Source: Brassica napus
Taxonomy: Eukaryota; Streptophyta; Magnoliopsida; Brassicales; Brassicaceae
NCBI RefSeq assembly: GCF_020379485.1
Contig: NC_063439.1
Location: 8,906,466-8,970,465, forward strand
Length of the DNA stretch: 64,000 nucleotides
Direction: 5' to 3'
Made by a program: the position numbers and the translations under genes. Positions 29,392 through 39,118 of the stretch are shown piece after piece; position 1 is the first letter of the stretch; each line of letters opens with the position of its first letter. The notes under the pieces were generated by a model, which did no database searches, was not told the DNA's origin, and saw only the letters and a list, made by a program, of their open reading frames with translations.

Positions 29392-31095
29392 TGTCATGTC
29401 CCCGATCCTAGATAGGATCGGCCGGACGGGCCATGGTGCGGGAAGACGCACCAGTCAGGTCATTAGACCTTGAGACAAGCGTATCATGGCCCTGAATGAA
29501 GGTTAAGGGCATCAGTCAGCTGAGACTTAACCAGGATATGATGGAAACAAGGGTAAAGGAGCGGGGTGAGTGTTTAGGCAGCTGGACGAGTGTTGGTTTG
29601 AGTTCAATCAGCTCGGTTCAGCTGGTATTCAGTTCACCATGATCTGTCCAGCTCACAGGAGCTGGTGGACTAGCTCACTCAGCTGGGAACAGCTGGAGGT
29701 CAGCTCCATCCGGTGAACGGTGCGTTTTGGTTCGGATCAGTGTGGGCGAGTCCGGGACGGTTACTGGGCGAGCCGATGGTCCGGGTGCAGGACGGTTCGA
29801 CCAAGTGGGTCTTAGGCTTGGGACAGGGAGTGGGCAAGCTTCCAGAGTGTGAGCTGAGGCTCAGTGATCGATTTGCCAAAGGAAGAAAAGGGGAGAAACC
29901 GCCAATGGGCGGTTATGGGGCGGTTATGGGACGGTTTTGGGAAGAAGGGATGTGATTGGTTGGTAACTGTTCGCCCAGGCGGTTGGGGACAGTTTAAATC
30001 GTCTTCTCCCTCTCATTTCTGCCATTCTGGTCGATTTTTACTCAACTTGACACAGAGAGAAACACAGAGAAAATTCAAGAGAGAAAGAGAGACACAAACC
30101 TTGGATTGGCCGATTTGATCCAAGAGATTGCTCTTGAGTGTTCCTGGTGTGTTTGGGCGTGTGATCAAGAGAATGGATTTGAGACAGAAAGACAAGGAGA
30201 AGGCAAAGGAGAAAGAGAAGGAAGTCGCCCCTGGAGACCGAACTCCTAAGGTGAGAGGTGTGGTCAAGAGTAACCGGACAAGGCCGCGGATGATGGCCGT
30301 GTGAGCCTGGCCGGTTTGGATCGATTGGCCACTCCTTACTCTGACTTCTTCTACTCTGTTTCTTTATATATGTTGTGCTATGGATTGTTTTATGATGTAC
30401 AGGGAAGGATCCATTGATCTTAAGGCCTTGGCCTGATCAAATTCCCATGAAAGTCCCTTGCTCTTGTGTGGGCTGTTCATGGCCGAGATCACTATGATCT
30501 GAGCCGATTCTTTTGAATCTGATTATGGGAATATTTTTCTTCTGAATTATCATGAGTTTTCATGAATTTTATTTGGTATTTGGATCTCTTTTTAGAGGGG
30601 TCAGATTTGACATTTTTGATGATTGTTCTTGATTAGATTGGATCCGACCATGCAATGTGATTGATTCTTGTTTTGTAATCTAACCTTGCGATTGTGTGTT
30701 TGTTTGTGTTGGATCCAGGACCAGAAATGGACCGTGGTAAGGGAAAAGCACCATGAGGACCGCGGCCATGGGAAGATGTGTGGTGATTGGGTTGATTCTG
30801 AAAATTGTGTGATTATTGTACCCTATTGTGCAACTTGTGAACTTATGCGATTCTAGTGTGTAATCTATTTATTAGGATGATGAATGATGTATGAACCTTG
30901 GTTAATATCTATGAAATATCTATTTGCACTAGTTGTTGCTTGATTGTTTAAGTGTGAATGTTGGAACCTCCAAAACTCTGAAAAAGACTTAGAATTATTT
31001 AACACTTGAACTTGAATATGAAAGATGGAACTGGTTGTGTTGTTTAGTGAGGCCGCGGTCTGGTTGGGTTGAGGAATCCAGGATCGGGTCTTACA
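29392..31095 (+). repeat. 5' LTR of the Tekay-like element (1704 bp)
   Basis: It starts TGTCATGTCCCCGATCC and ends GGGTCTTACA (TGT...ACA). It differs from the second LTR at about seven positions by eye, so insertion or recombination is recent. TTTAAA near 29994 followed by CTTCTCCCTCTC could be the core promoter. The ATG at 30173 opens a Lys/Glu-rich 26-codon stretch ending at a GTGAGA donor (30251). A well-formed acceptor TTGGATCCAG ends at 30718. Confidence 0.93.
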
Positions 31096-31098
31096 AGT

Positions 31099-31110
31099 TG
31101 GTATCAGAGC
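31099..31110 (+). other. Primer binding site, tRNA-iMet
   Basis: TGGTATCAGAGC starts 3 bp after the LTR end and is complementary to the 3' end of plant initiator methionine tRNA, the usual primer of plant Gypsy elements. An identical site follows the second LTR at 37983-37994. Confidence 0.92.
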
Positions 31111-31229
31111 ATTCTTGATTCTAGGATTTGTTGGGTTATTGGTTCACCACACACTTGGCCGTTTGGACTCATGGTGAGATAGTTGGGTTCTAAGTAATCT
31201 TTTGTACTGATTAACTTATGAGTGATTGA

Positions 31230-32816
31230 GGTTTGTGTGTTCAGTTTTGGACTAACCTTTTGTTTGTGTTTGTAACTCCTAAGGGTACAAGAAGGTACAA
31301 ATCTCGGAAAGGAAAGGAGGCAACTGGAGTGTCTGGAGCAGTGGGGCAGGATGGTGCTGAACAGACCGGGGTGTTACCAGCTGGAACCATTCCAACCACG
31401 GTGCTACCCGCTCTGGTGGAGCAGGTGGACAATGCAACCGGACTTCCAGTGGGTCCAACTCTTCCTACTGAGGTTAATGAAACTAATGTGGACGAGCAGC
31501 AAGAGCAAGTCCATGGAGACAATACTGGGTCGTCCAATGTTGGTGCTGGGAGTGGCCAGAATGTTGATGCAAACAATGTTCGGGTCACTGGTGCCGAGGA
31601 GGTCATTGAGCCGACCATAAGGGGCTTGGTGGAGGCTATGCAGATCATGGGAGCTCAGATAGCCTCCTTGACACAGGCTTTCACACCATTGGTGAACTCG
31701 TCCGTGGGACAGGCTAATCCCCCGGTTCGGGTTGCTGCTGGAGTGGCTGATGTTGGTGCTGGCCGTGTGGCTGAGGTGATTGAGATAGACCCACCGGTCA
31801 GGCCAGTGCGTGGTATGGACTACCTGAAGGTGCTGGAGCATATCTCCAAGTTGGGAACCAAACACTTTGCTGGAAGTGTTGATCCTATGGAGGCGGACGA
31901 GTGGAGAACCAGGTTGGTTCGAAACTTCAAGTCCACACGATGTCCTGAGGATTACCAGAAGGACATAGCAGTACACTTCCTGGAGGGAGATGCACATAAC
32001 TGGTGGTTAGCTTTGGACAAGCGTACCAATGGTACCATTGAGCACTTTGCTGACTTTGAGGTTGAGTTCAACCATAAGTACTTTCCTGCTGAGGCGTGGG
32101 ATCGTTTGGAGTCCAAGTTCCTGGACTTGACTCAGGGACGGAGGACTGTTCGTGAGTATGAAGAAGAGTTCAACCGACTCAGGAGGTATGTGGGAAGAGA
32201 ACTGGAGGATGAGAAGGTTCAAGTCCGAAGGTTCATCCGAGGCCTAAGGGTGGAACTTCGAACCTACTGTTCTGTTTGTAAGTTCCACACGGTTTCTGAG
32301 TTGGTTGAGAGGATGGCCTTGCTGGAGACCAACCTCACCGAGGAGGGTAAGCAGAAGATGAAGAGTGTGGTGGTATCCTCGGGTCAGAGTGGTGACAAGA
32401 AGAGGAAGAGGGACTCGACCGAGGAGGGTAAAACCTCAAGTGGTAGGTCAGAGTGCCCTAAGTGTGGACGATACCACGGTGGAGAGTGCTGGAAGGCCAT
32501 GGGTGCCTGTACTCGATGTGGTAAGATGGATCACTCAGCCAAGGATTGTCCAAGTCCGTTGGGTGAGTCCAGGACCTGTCACCACTGCGGCCAGAAGGGC
32601 CACTACCGCAGGGACTGCCCTAAGCTGCAAGGCAACCAAAGTAAGGGACGTGGGGAGGCTAGCAGGCCAGTCCAGGGACGAGGCCAGACCTCAACACCTC
32701 GTGTGTATGAGCTATCCAAGGAGGTGGTTGGGACTCAGCCTTTCCAAGCGATCACTGGTAACATTCTAGACTACTACTTTTACAATTCCAGTAGAATTGC
32801 ATGGTATGGAATCTAG
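31230..32816 (+). CDS. gag: Gag polyprotein (Tekay-like)
   Basis: Structural capsid/nucleocapsid protein. The frame opens at 31230 but has no ATG for its first ~134 codons (the first internal Met lies in EAMQIMG), so the true start is unresolved; a spliced leader exon from the LTR is possible. The capsid region contains HFAGSVDPMEADEWRTRL and AHNWW, typical retrotransposon Gag. Three zinc-knuckle-like motifs follow: CPKCGRYHGGEC, CTRCGKMDHSAKDC and CHHCGQKGHYRRDC. The frame ends at TAG 32814-32816, inside a 93-bp stretch (32758-32850) that looks like an intron. If it is spliced out, the frame runs directly into protease. Confidence 0.88.
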   Translation, partial: GLCVQFWTNLLFVFVTPKGTRRYKSRKGKEATGVSGAVGQDGAEQTGVLPAGTIPTTVLPALVEQVDNATGLPVGPTLPTEVNETNVDEQQEQVHGDNTGSSNVGAGSGQNVDANNVRVTGAEEVIEPTIRGLVEAMQIMGAQIASLTQAFTPLVNSSVGQANPPVRVAAGVADVGAGRVAEVIEIDPPVRPVRGMDYLKVLEHISKLGTKHFAGSVDPMEADEWRTRLVRNFKSTRCPEDYQKDIAVHFLEGDAHNWWLALDKRTNGTIEHFADFEVEFNHKYFPAEAWDRLESKFLDLTQGRRTVREYEEEFNRLRRYVGRELEDEKVQVRRFIRGLRVELRTYCSVCKFHTVSELVERMALLETNLTEEGKQKMKSVVVSSGQSGDKKRKRDSTEEGKTSSGRSECPKCGRYHGGECWKAMGACTRCGKMDHSAKDCPSPLGESRTCHHCGQKGHYRRDCPKLQGNQSKGRGEASRPVQGRGQTSTPRVYELSKEVVGTQPFQAITGNILDYYFYNSSRIAWYGI

Positions 32817-32850
32817 GATGGATAGATATACTTTGATGGGTCTTGTGTAG
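32758..32850 (+). other. Putative 93-bp intron between gag and protease
   Basis: It begins GTAACATTC after ACTG and ends TCTTGTGTAG before GGACC. Its length is a multiple of three and it contains two in-frame TAG codons (32814-32816 and 32823-32825). Removing it joins QAITG to [10 protein letters not shown] in the same frame, a junction that fits Tekay polyproteins as I remember them. It is moderately AT-rich with a weak pyrimidine tract. It could instead be a small insertion. Confidence 0.5.
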
Positions 32851-35800
32851 GGACCTTAAGTATTGGTGGTGTGGAAACACACACATTATTTGATACTGGA
32901 GCTACACATAGTTTTGTGAGTCCAAGTATGATAGGAAAAGGTTTGTTCCAGTATGGAACATGGGATGGTCCTGAACGAGTGAGTGCGGCCGGAGGGCAGG
33001 TTATGAACTCACTCGGTCTGGTTAGGGACATCCCTGTGGTGATCTTGGATAGGCCGATGCCTATAGATCTGATTGTTGTCCCCCTCAAGCATCATGAAGT
33101 GATCTTGGGCATGGACTGGTTGGGAAAGTATCGGGCAACTCTAGATTGTCACCGGGGAAGGGTGCAACTTGAGAACGAGTTTGGACCCCCGATCAAGTAC
33201 CAAGGAATCAAGCCAACCTCTTGTAGTTTGGTGGTTTCAGCAGTCCAAGTAGAACGGATGCTTGGAAATGGTTGTGAGGCCTTTTTGGCTACCATTTACA
33301 CTGATGAGGTTGTAGGGGCCTGTGACCCAGAGGGTATACCGTTGGTTCGGGAATTTCAGGATGTGTTTGGGGCACTACAGGGCATTCCCCCTGATAGGGC
33401 TGACCCATTCATCATTGAATTGGAACCTGGAACGGCCCCATTATCAAAAAGTCCATATAGAATGGCACCAGCTGAGATGGCAGAGCTGAAGAAGCAACTT
33501 GAGGAGTTGCTTGAGAAGGGGTTCATACGCCCTAGTGTATCACCTTGGGGAGCACCAGTCCTATTTGTAAAGAAAAAGGATGGTAGCTTTAGGTTGTGCA
33601 TTGATTATAGGGGTTTGAACAGGGTGACTGTGAAGAACAAGTACCCTTTACCCAGGATTGATGAGTTGTTAGATCAACTCCGTGGAGCCAAGTGGTTCTC
33701 CAAGATTGACCTGGCCTCTGGGTATCATCAGATCCCCATTGCACCAGATGATGTGAGAAAGACAGCGTTCCGGACCAGGTATGGCCACTATGAGTTTGTG
33801 GTTATGCCGTTCGGACTGACCAATGCACCTGCTGCATTCATGAAGATGATGAACGGCATCTTCAGGGAATACTTGGACGAGTTTGTGATCATCTTCATTG
33901 ATGATATACTCGTGTATTCCAAGACAAAGGAGGACCATGAAAGACACCTTAGGGCGGTGTTGGGCCGCCTGAGAGAACAGAAGCTCTTTGCTAAGCTAAG
34001 CAAGTGTAGCTTCTGGCAGAAGAGCATTGGGTTCCTTGGACATGTGGTGTCTGATAAAGGAGTCTCAGTGGATCAAGATAAGATCAAATGTATTCAGGAA
34101 TGGCCACAGCCAAAGAATGCTACGGAAGTTAGAAGCTTCTTGGGGTTGGCTGGTTATTATAGGAAATATGTCAAGGGGTTCTCGAGCATAGCTCAACCTA
34201 TGACTAAGCTGACAGGCAAGGACGTGAGGTTCACATGGTCTGAGGAGTGTGAGGAAAGTTTTGCAGCACTCAAGAACATGTTGACTAATGCACCTGTCCT
34301 GGTGTTGCCTGAGGCTGATCAGCCTTATGTGGTGTATACGGATGCATCCATAACTGGTCTTGGTTGTGTTTTGACACAACATGGGAAGGTGATAGCCTAT
34401 GCTTCCAGACAGCTAAGGAAGCATGAGGGTAACTATCCGACTCATGATTTGGAGATGGCTGCTGTAGTATTTGCATTAAAGATATGGAGATCATATCTTT
34501 ATGGTGCCAAGGTGCAAATACTCACAGACCATAAGAGCTTGAAGTACATATTCACTCAGCCTGAGTTAAACTTAAGGCAGAGGCGATGGATGGAGTTTGT
34601 TGCAGATTATGATCTGGACATAGCTTATCATCCTGGGAAAGCTAACCTAGTGGCTGATGCTTTGAGCCGCAGAAGGGCTGAAGTGTCATCTGAGAGGGAG
34701 GCGGATGAACTGGAAGGGATGATCAGGTCCTTGAACCTCAACACCTTGGTTGGTTCAGAAGAGCCATTGGGGTTGGAGGCAGTGAACCAGGCCGATCTCC
34801 TGACCAGGATCAGGCAAGCACAGGGCCTGGATGAAAACCTAAAGAAGGTAGCCGCCAATGACAAGACTGAGTACCAGACAACTGAGAATGGTACCATCTT
34901 GGTCAATGGGAGGGTCAGTGTTCCTAATGATAAGGAACTCAAAGAAGAGATTATGAGACAGGCTCATAAGTCTAAGTTTTCAGTTCATCCTGGACTGAAC
35001 AAGATGTATAGGGATCTGAAAAGGTACTACCATTGGGTGAGGATGAAATCTGATGTTGCAGAGTGGGTGGCTAAGTGTCCCACTTGTCAACTGGTGAAGG
35101 CAGAACATCAGGTTCCCAGTGGTCTACTCCAGAACCTACCCATACCAGAATGGAAATGGGATCACATCACAATGGATTTTGTGACTGGGTTTCCCACAAC
35201 CAGGAATAAGAAAGATGCGGTATGGGTTGTGGTTGATCGGCTGACCAAGTCGGCTCATTTCCTGCCCATCAAGAAAGGGGATGGGGTCGACAGGATTGTG
35301 CAAGTGTACATAGACGAGATAGTGAGGTTGCATGGTGTTCCAGCAAGCATTGTCTCGGATAGGGATCCAAGATTTACATCTTATTTCTGGCAGGCTTTCC
35401 AAAAGGCCTTGGGAACCAGAGTGAATATGAGCACATCTTATCATCCTCAAACGGATGGGCAGTCTGAAAGGACAATCCAAACCTTGGAGGATATGCTAAG
35501 GGCGTGTGTGTTAGACTGGGGAGAGTCTTGGGAAAAACACTTACCCTTAGTGGAGTTTGCTTACAACAACAGCTTCCATACAAGCATTGGTATGTCGCCA
35601 TATGAGGCTTTGTATGGTAGGCCGTGCAGGACACCCCTATGCTGGACCCAAGTGGGGGAGCGTAGCATGTTGGGTCCTGAGATTGTAGAACAGACCACTG
35701 AGAAAATCAGGATGGTCAAAGAGAAGATGAAAGAGGCGCAGGACCGCCAAAAGAGCTATGCAGACAAGCGTAGAAAACATCTTGAGTTTGAGGTCAATGA

Positions 35801-36299
35801 CCTGGTGTATCTCAAGATGATTACCTTTAAGGGTAGGACCAGGGTTTCTGGACGAAAGAAACTGGATCCTAGGTACTTGGGTCCATTCAGAATCATAGAG
35901 AGAGTGGGTGCAGTGGCATACAAGTTGGACTTGCCATCAGCAATGGATGCATACCACAATGTGTTCCATGTATCCCAACTCCGGAAATGCTTGTCTGAAC
36001 AAGACATTGTCTTGCCTGAGGTTCCTGCTGACCTTGGTAAGAACTTGACTTTGGAAACTTTGCCGGTTCGGATTGTGGATCGGTCAGAGAAAGCTATGAG
36101 AAAGAAGACAGTTCCCATGATCAAAGTGGTGTGGGATTACAATGGTAAAGACCTCATCACTTGGGAAACGGAAGCAAAAATGAAAAGTATGTATCCGGAT
36201 TGGTACAGACAATTTCTTCCTGATGAAACACTTAACATGGATTCGAGGACGAATCCCAAGTTAGTGGGGGAGACTTGTCATGTCCCCGATCCTAGATAG
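32851..36299 (+). CDS. pol: Pol polyprotein: PR-RT-RH-INT-chromodomain (Tekay-like)
   Basis: Enzymatic polyprotein for replication and integration. It is open from just after the putative intron to 36299; its first ATG is at 32871, four codons before the protease motif, so it is more likely made as Gag-Pol. Domains in order, numbered from that Met: aspartic protease [10 protein letters not shown] (~5-15); RT with [13 protein letters not shown] (~258), [12 protein letters not shown] (~314) and the YxDD-equivalent FIDDILVYS (~342); RNase [11 protein letters not shown] (~489); integrase HHCC domain ending [11 protein letters not shown] (~735), then [18 protein letters not shown] and [10 protein letters not shown] as the D,D,E core; and a C-terminal chromodomain-like module with [16 protein letters not shown] (~1095). 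It ends inside the second LTR. No stop or frameshift was seen, so it is potentially functional. Confidence 0.93.
36261..36275 (+). other. Polypurine tract
   Basis: TTAGTGGGGGAGACT lies immediately before the second LTR (TGTCATG at 36276). It is the expected plus-strand primer site of Gypsy elements. Confidence 0.85.
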
Positions 36300-37979
36300 G
36301 ATCGGCCGGACGGGCCATGGTGCGGGAAGACGCACCAGTCAGGTCATTAGACCTTGAGACAAGCCTATCATGGCCCTGAATGAAGGTTAAGGGCATCAGT
36401 CAGCTGAGACTTAACCATGATATGATGGAAACAAGGGTAAAGGAGCGGGGTGAGTGTTTAGGCAGCTGGACGAGTGTTGGTTTGAGTTCAATCAGCTCGG
36501 TTCAGCTGGTATTCAGTTCACCATGATCTGTCCAGCTCACAGGAGCTGGTGGACTAGCTCACTCAGCTGGGAACAGCTGGAGGTCAGCTCCATCCGGTGA
36601 ACGGTGCGTTTTGGTTCGGATCAGTGTGGGCGAGTCCGGGACGGTTACTGGGCGAGCCGATGGTCCGGGTGCAGGACGGTTCGACCAAGTGGGTCTTAGG
36701 CTTGGGACAGGGAGTGGGCAAGCTTCCAGAGTGTGAGCTGAGGCTCAGTGATCGATTTGCCAAAGGAAGAAAAGGGGAGAAACCGCCAATGGGCGGTTAT
36801 GGGGCGGTTATGGGACGGTTTTGGGAAGAAGGGATGTGATTGGTTGGTAACTGTTCGCCCAGGCGGTTGGGGACAGTTTAAATCGTCTTCTCCCTCTCAT
36901 TTCTGCCATTCTGGTCGATTTTTACTCAACTTGACACAGAGAGAAACACAGAGAAAATTCAAGAGAGAAAGAGAGACACAAACCTTGGATTGGCCGATTT
37001 GATCCAAGAGATTGCTCTTGAGTGTTCCTGGTGTGTTTGGGCGTGTGATCAAGAGAATGGATTTGAGACAGAAAGACAAGGAGAAGGCAAAGGAGAAAGA
37101 GAAGGAAGTCGCCCCTGGAGACCGAACTCCTAAGGTGAGAGGTGTGGCCAAGAGTAACCGGACAAGGCCGCGGATGATGGCCGTGTGAGCCTGGCCGGTT
37201 TGGATCGATTGGCCACTCCTTACTCTGACTTCTTCTACTCTGTTTCTTTATATATGTTGTGCTATGGATTGTTTTATGATGTACAGGGAAGGATCCATTG
37301 ATCTTAAGGCCTTGGCCTGATCAAATTCCCATGAAAGTCCCTTGCTCTTGTGTGGGCTGTTCATGGCCGAGATCACTATGATCTGAGCCGATTCTTTTGA
37401 ATCTGATTATGGGAATATTTTTCTTCTGAATTATCATGAGTTTTCATGAATTTTATTTGGTATTTGGATCTCTTTTTAGAGGGGTCAGATTTGACATTTT
37501 TGATGATTGTTCTTGATTAGATTGGATCCGACCATGCAATGTGATTGATTCTTGTTTTGTAATCTAACCTTGCGATTGTGTGTTTGTTTGTGTTGGATCC
37601 AGGACCAGAAATGGACCGTGGTAAGGGAAAAGCACCATGAGGACCGCGGCCATGGGAAGATGTGTGGTGATTAGGTTGATTCTGAAAATTGTGTGATTAT
37701 TGTAGCCTATTGTGCAACTTGTGAACTTATGCGATTCTAGTGTGTAATCTATTTATTAGGATGATGAATGATGTATGAACCTTGGTTAATATCTATGAAA
37801 TATCTATTTGCACTAGTTGTTGCTTGATTGTTTAAGTGTGAATGTTGGAACCTCCAAAACTCTGAAAATGACTTAGAATTATTTAACACTTGAACTTGAA
37901 TATGAAAGATGGAACTGGTTGTGTTGTTTAGTGAGGCCGCGGTCTGGTTGGGTTGAGGAATCCAGGATCGGGTCTTATA
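36276..37979 (+). repeat. Second LTR of the Tekay-like element
   Basis: It duplicates 29392-31095 at an offset of 6884 bp. Visible differences are at 36360 (C for G), 36418 (T for G), 37148 (C for T), 37673 (A for G), 37706 (G for C), 37869 (T for A) and 37977 (T for C); the last changes the terminal ACA to ATA. It is followed by its own primer site and gag sequence, so it is an internal LTR shared by two tandem copies rather than a plain 3' LTR. Confidence 0.93.
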
Positions 37980-38113
37980 AGTTGGTATCAGAGCATTCTT
38001 GATTCTAGGATTTGTTGGGTTATTGGTTCACCACACACTTGGCCGTTTGGACTCATGGTGAGATAGTTGGGTTCTAAGTAATCTTTTGTACTGATTAACT
38101 TAGGAGTGATTGA

Positions 38114-39118
38114 GGTTTGTGTGTTCAGTTTTGGACTAACCTTTTGTTTGTGTTTGTAACTCCTAAGGGTACAAGAAGGTACAAATCTCGGAAAGGAAAG
38201 GAGGCAACTGGAGTGTCTGGAGCAGTGGGGCAGGATGGTGCTGAACAGACCGGGGTGTTACCAGCTGGAACCATTCCAACCACGGTGCTACCCGCTCTGG
38301 TGGAGCAGGTGGACAATGCAACCGGACTTCCAGTGGGTCCAACTCTTCCTACTGAGGTTAATGAAACTAATGTGGACGAGCAGCAAGAGCAAGTCCATGG
38401 AGACGATACTGGGTCGTCCAATGTTGGTGCTGGGAGTGGCCAGAATGTTGATGCAAACAATGTTCGGGTCACTGGTGCCGAGGAGGTCATTGAGCCGACC
38501 ATAAGGGGCTTGGTGGAGGCTATGCAGATCATGGGAGCTCAGATAGCCTCCTTGACACAGGCTTTCACACCATTGGTGAACTCGTCCGTGGGACAGGCTA
38601 ATCCCCCGGTTCGGGTTGCTGCTGGAGTGGCTGATGTTGGTGCTGGCCGTGTGGCTGAGGTGATTGAGATAGACCCACCGGTCAGGCCAGTGCGTGGTAT
38701 GGACTACCTGAAGGTGCTGGAGCATATCTCCAAGTTGGGAACCAAACACTTTGCTGGAAGTGTTGATCCTATGGAGGCGGACGAGTGGAGAACCAGGTTG
38801 GTTCGAAACTTCAAGTCCACACGATGTCCTGAGGATTACCAGAAGGACATAGCGGTACACTTCCTGGAGGGAGATGCACATAACTGGTGGTTAGCTTTGG
38901 ACAAGCGTACCAATGGTACCATTGAGCACTTTGCTGACTTTGAGGTTGAGTTCAACCATAAGTACTTTCCTGCTGAGGCGTGGGATCGTTTGGAGTCCAA
39001 GTTCCTGGACTTGACTCAGGGACGGAGGACTGTTCGTGACAAAAGAGCTTCCATTATAGGGTATTTTCAACTCATTACTAAGAACCAAAATATAATAGAT
39101 TATGACCTGCGAAGGTAG
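38114..39118 (+). pseudogene. Truncated second gag copy fused to Helitron DNA
   Basis: It is nearly identical to 31230-32155 until 39039 (last shared bases TGTTCGTGA), where it switches to unrelated sequence and gains a 25-codon tail ending RR before a stop. The zinc knuckles and all of pol are missing. The chimeric tail comes from what appears to be Helitron Rep/helicase intron or exon remnant, because a proper 3' splice site (TTTTGATGCAG, 39146-39156) follows. Confidence 0.9.

Larger units (their letters stand above)
29392..39039 (+). mobile_element. Tekay-like Gypsy chromovirus, LTR-int-LTR-partial int
   Basis: Order: LTR (29392-31095), tRNA-iMet primer site, gag, pol (protease, RT, RNase H, integrase, chromodomain-like tail), polypurine tract, second LTR (36276-37979), then a second primer site and a second gag start that stops abruptly at 39039. 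The second copy is offset by exactly 6884 bp and is nearly identical. A solitary element would end at the second LTR. The extra partial internal region means two tandem copies sharing an LTR, truncated by a deletion that also removed Helitron sequence. The flank before 29392 is ATCAA; no matching copy survives on the right. Order protease-RT-RNaseH-integrase and the C-terminal motif place it in Gypsy/Tekay. Confidence 0.92.

Noticed and set aside
31241..36124. Many antisense and alternate-frame open frames within gag-pol
   Set aside because: They are shadows of the Gag/Pol coding strand, with no domains and no independent signals.
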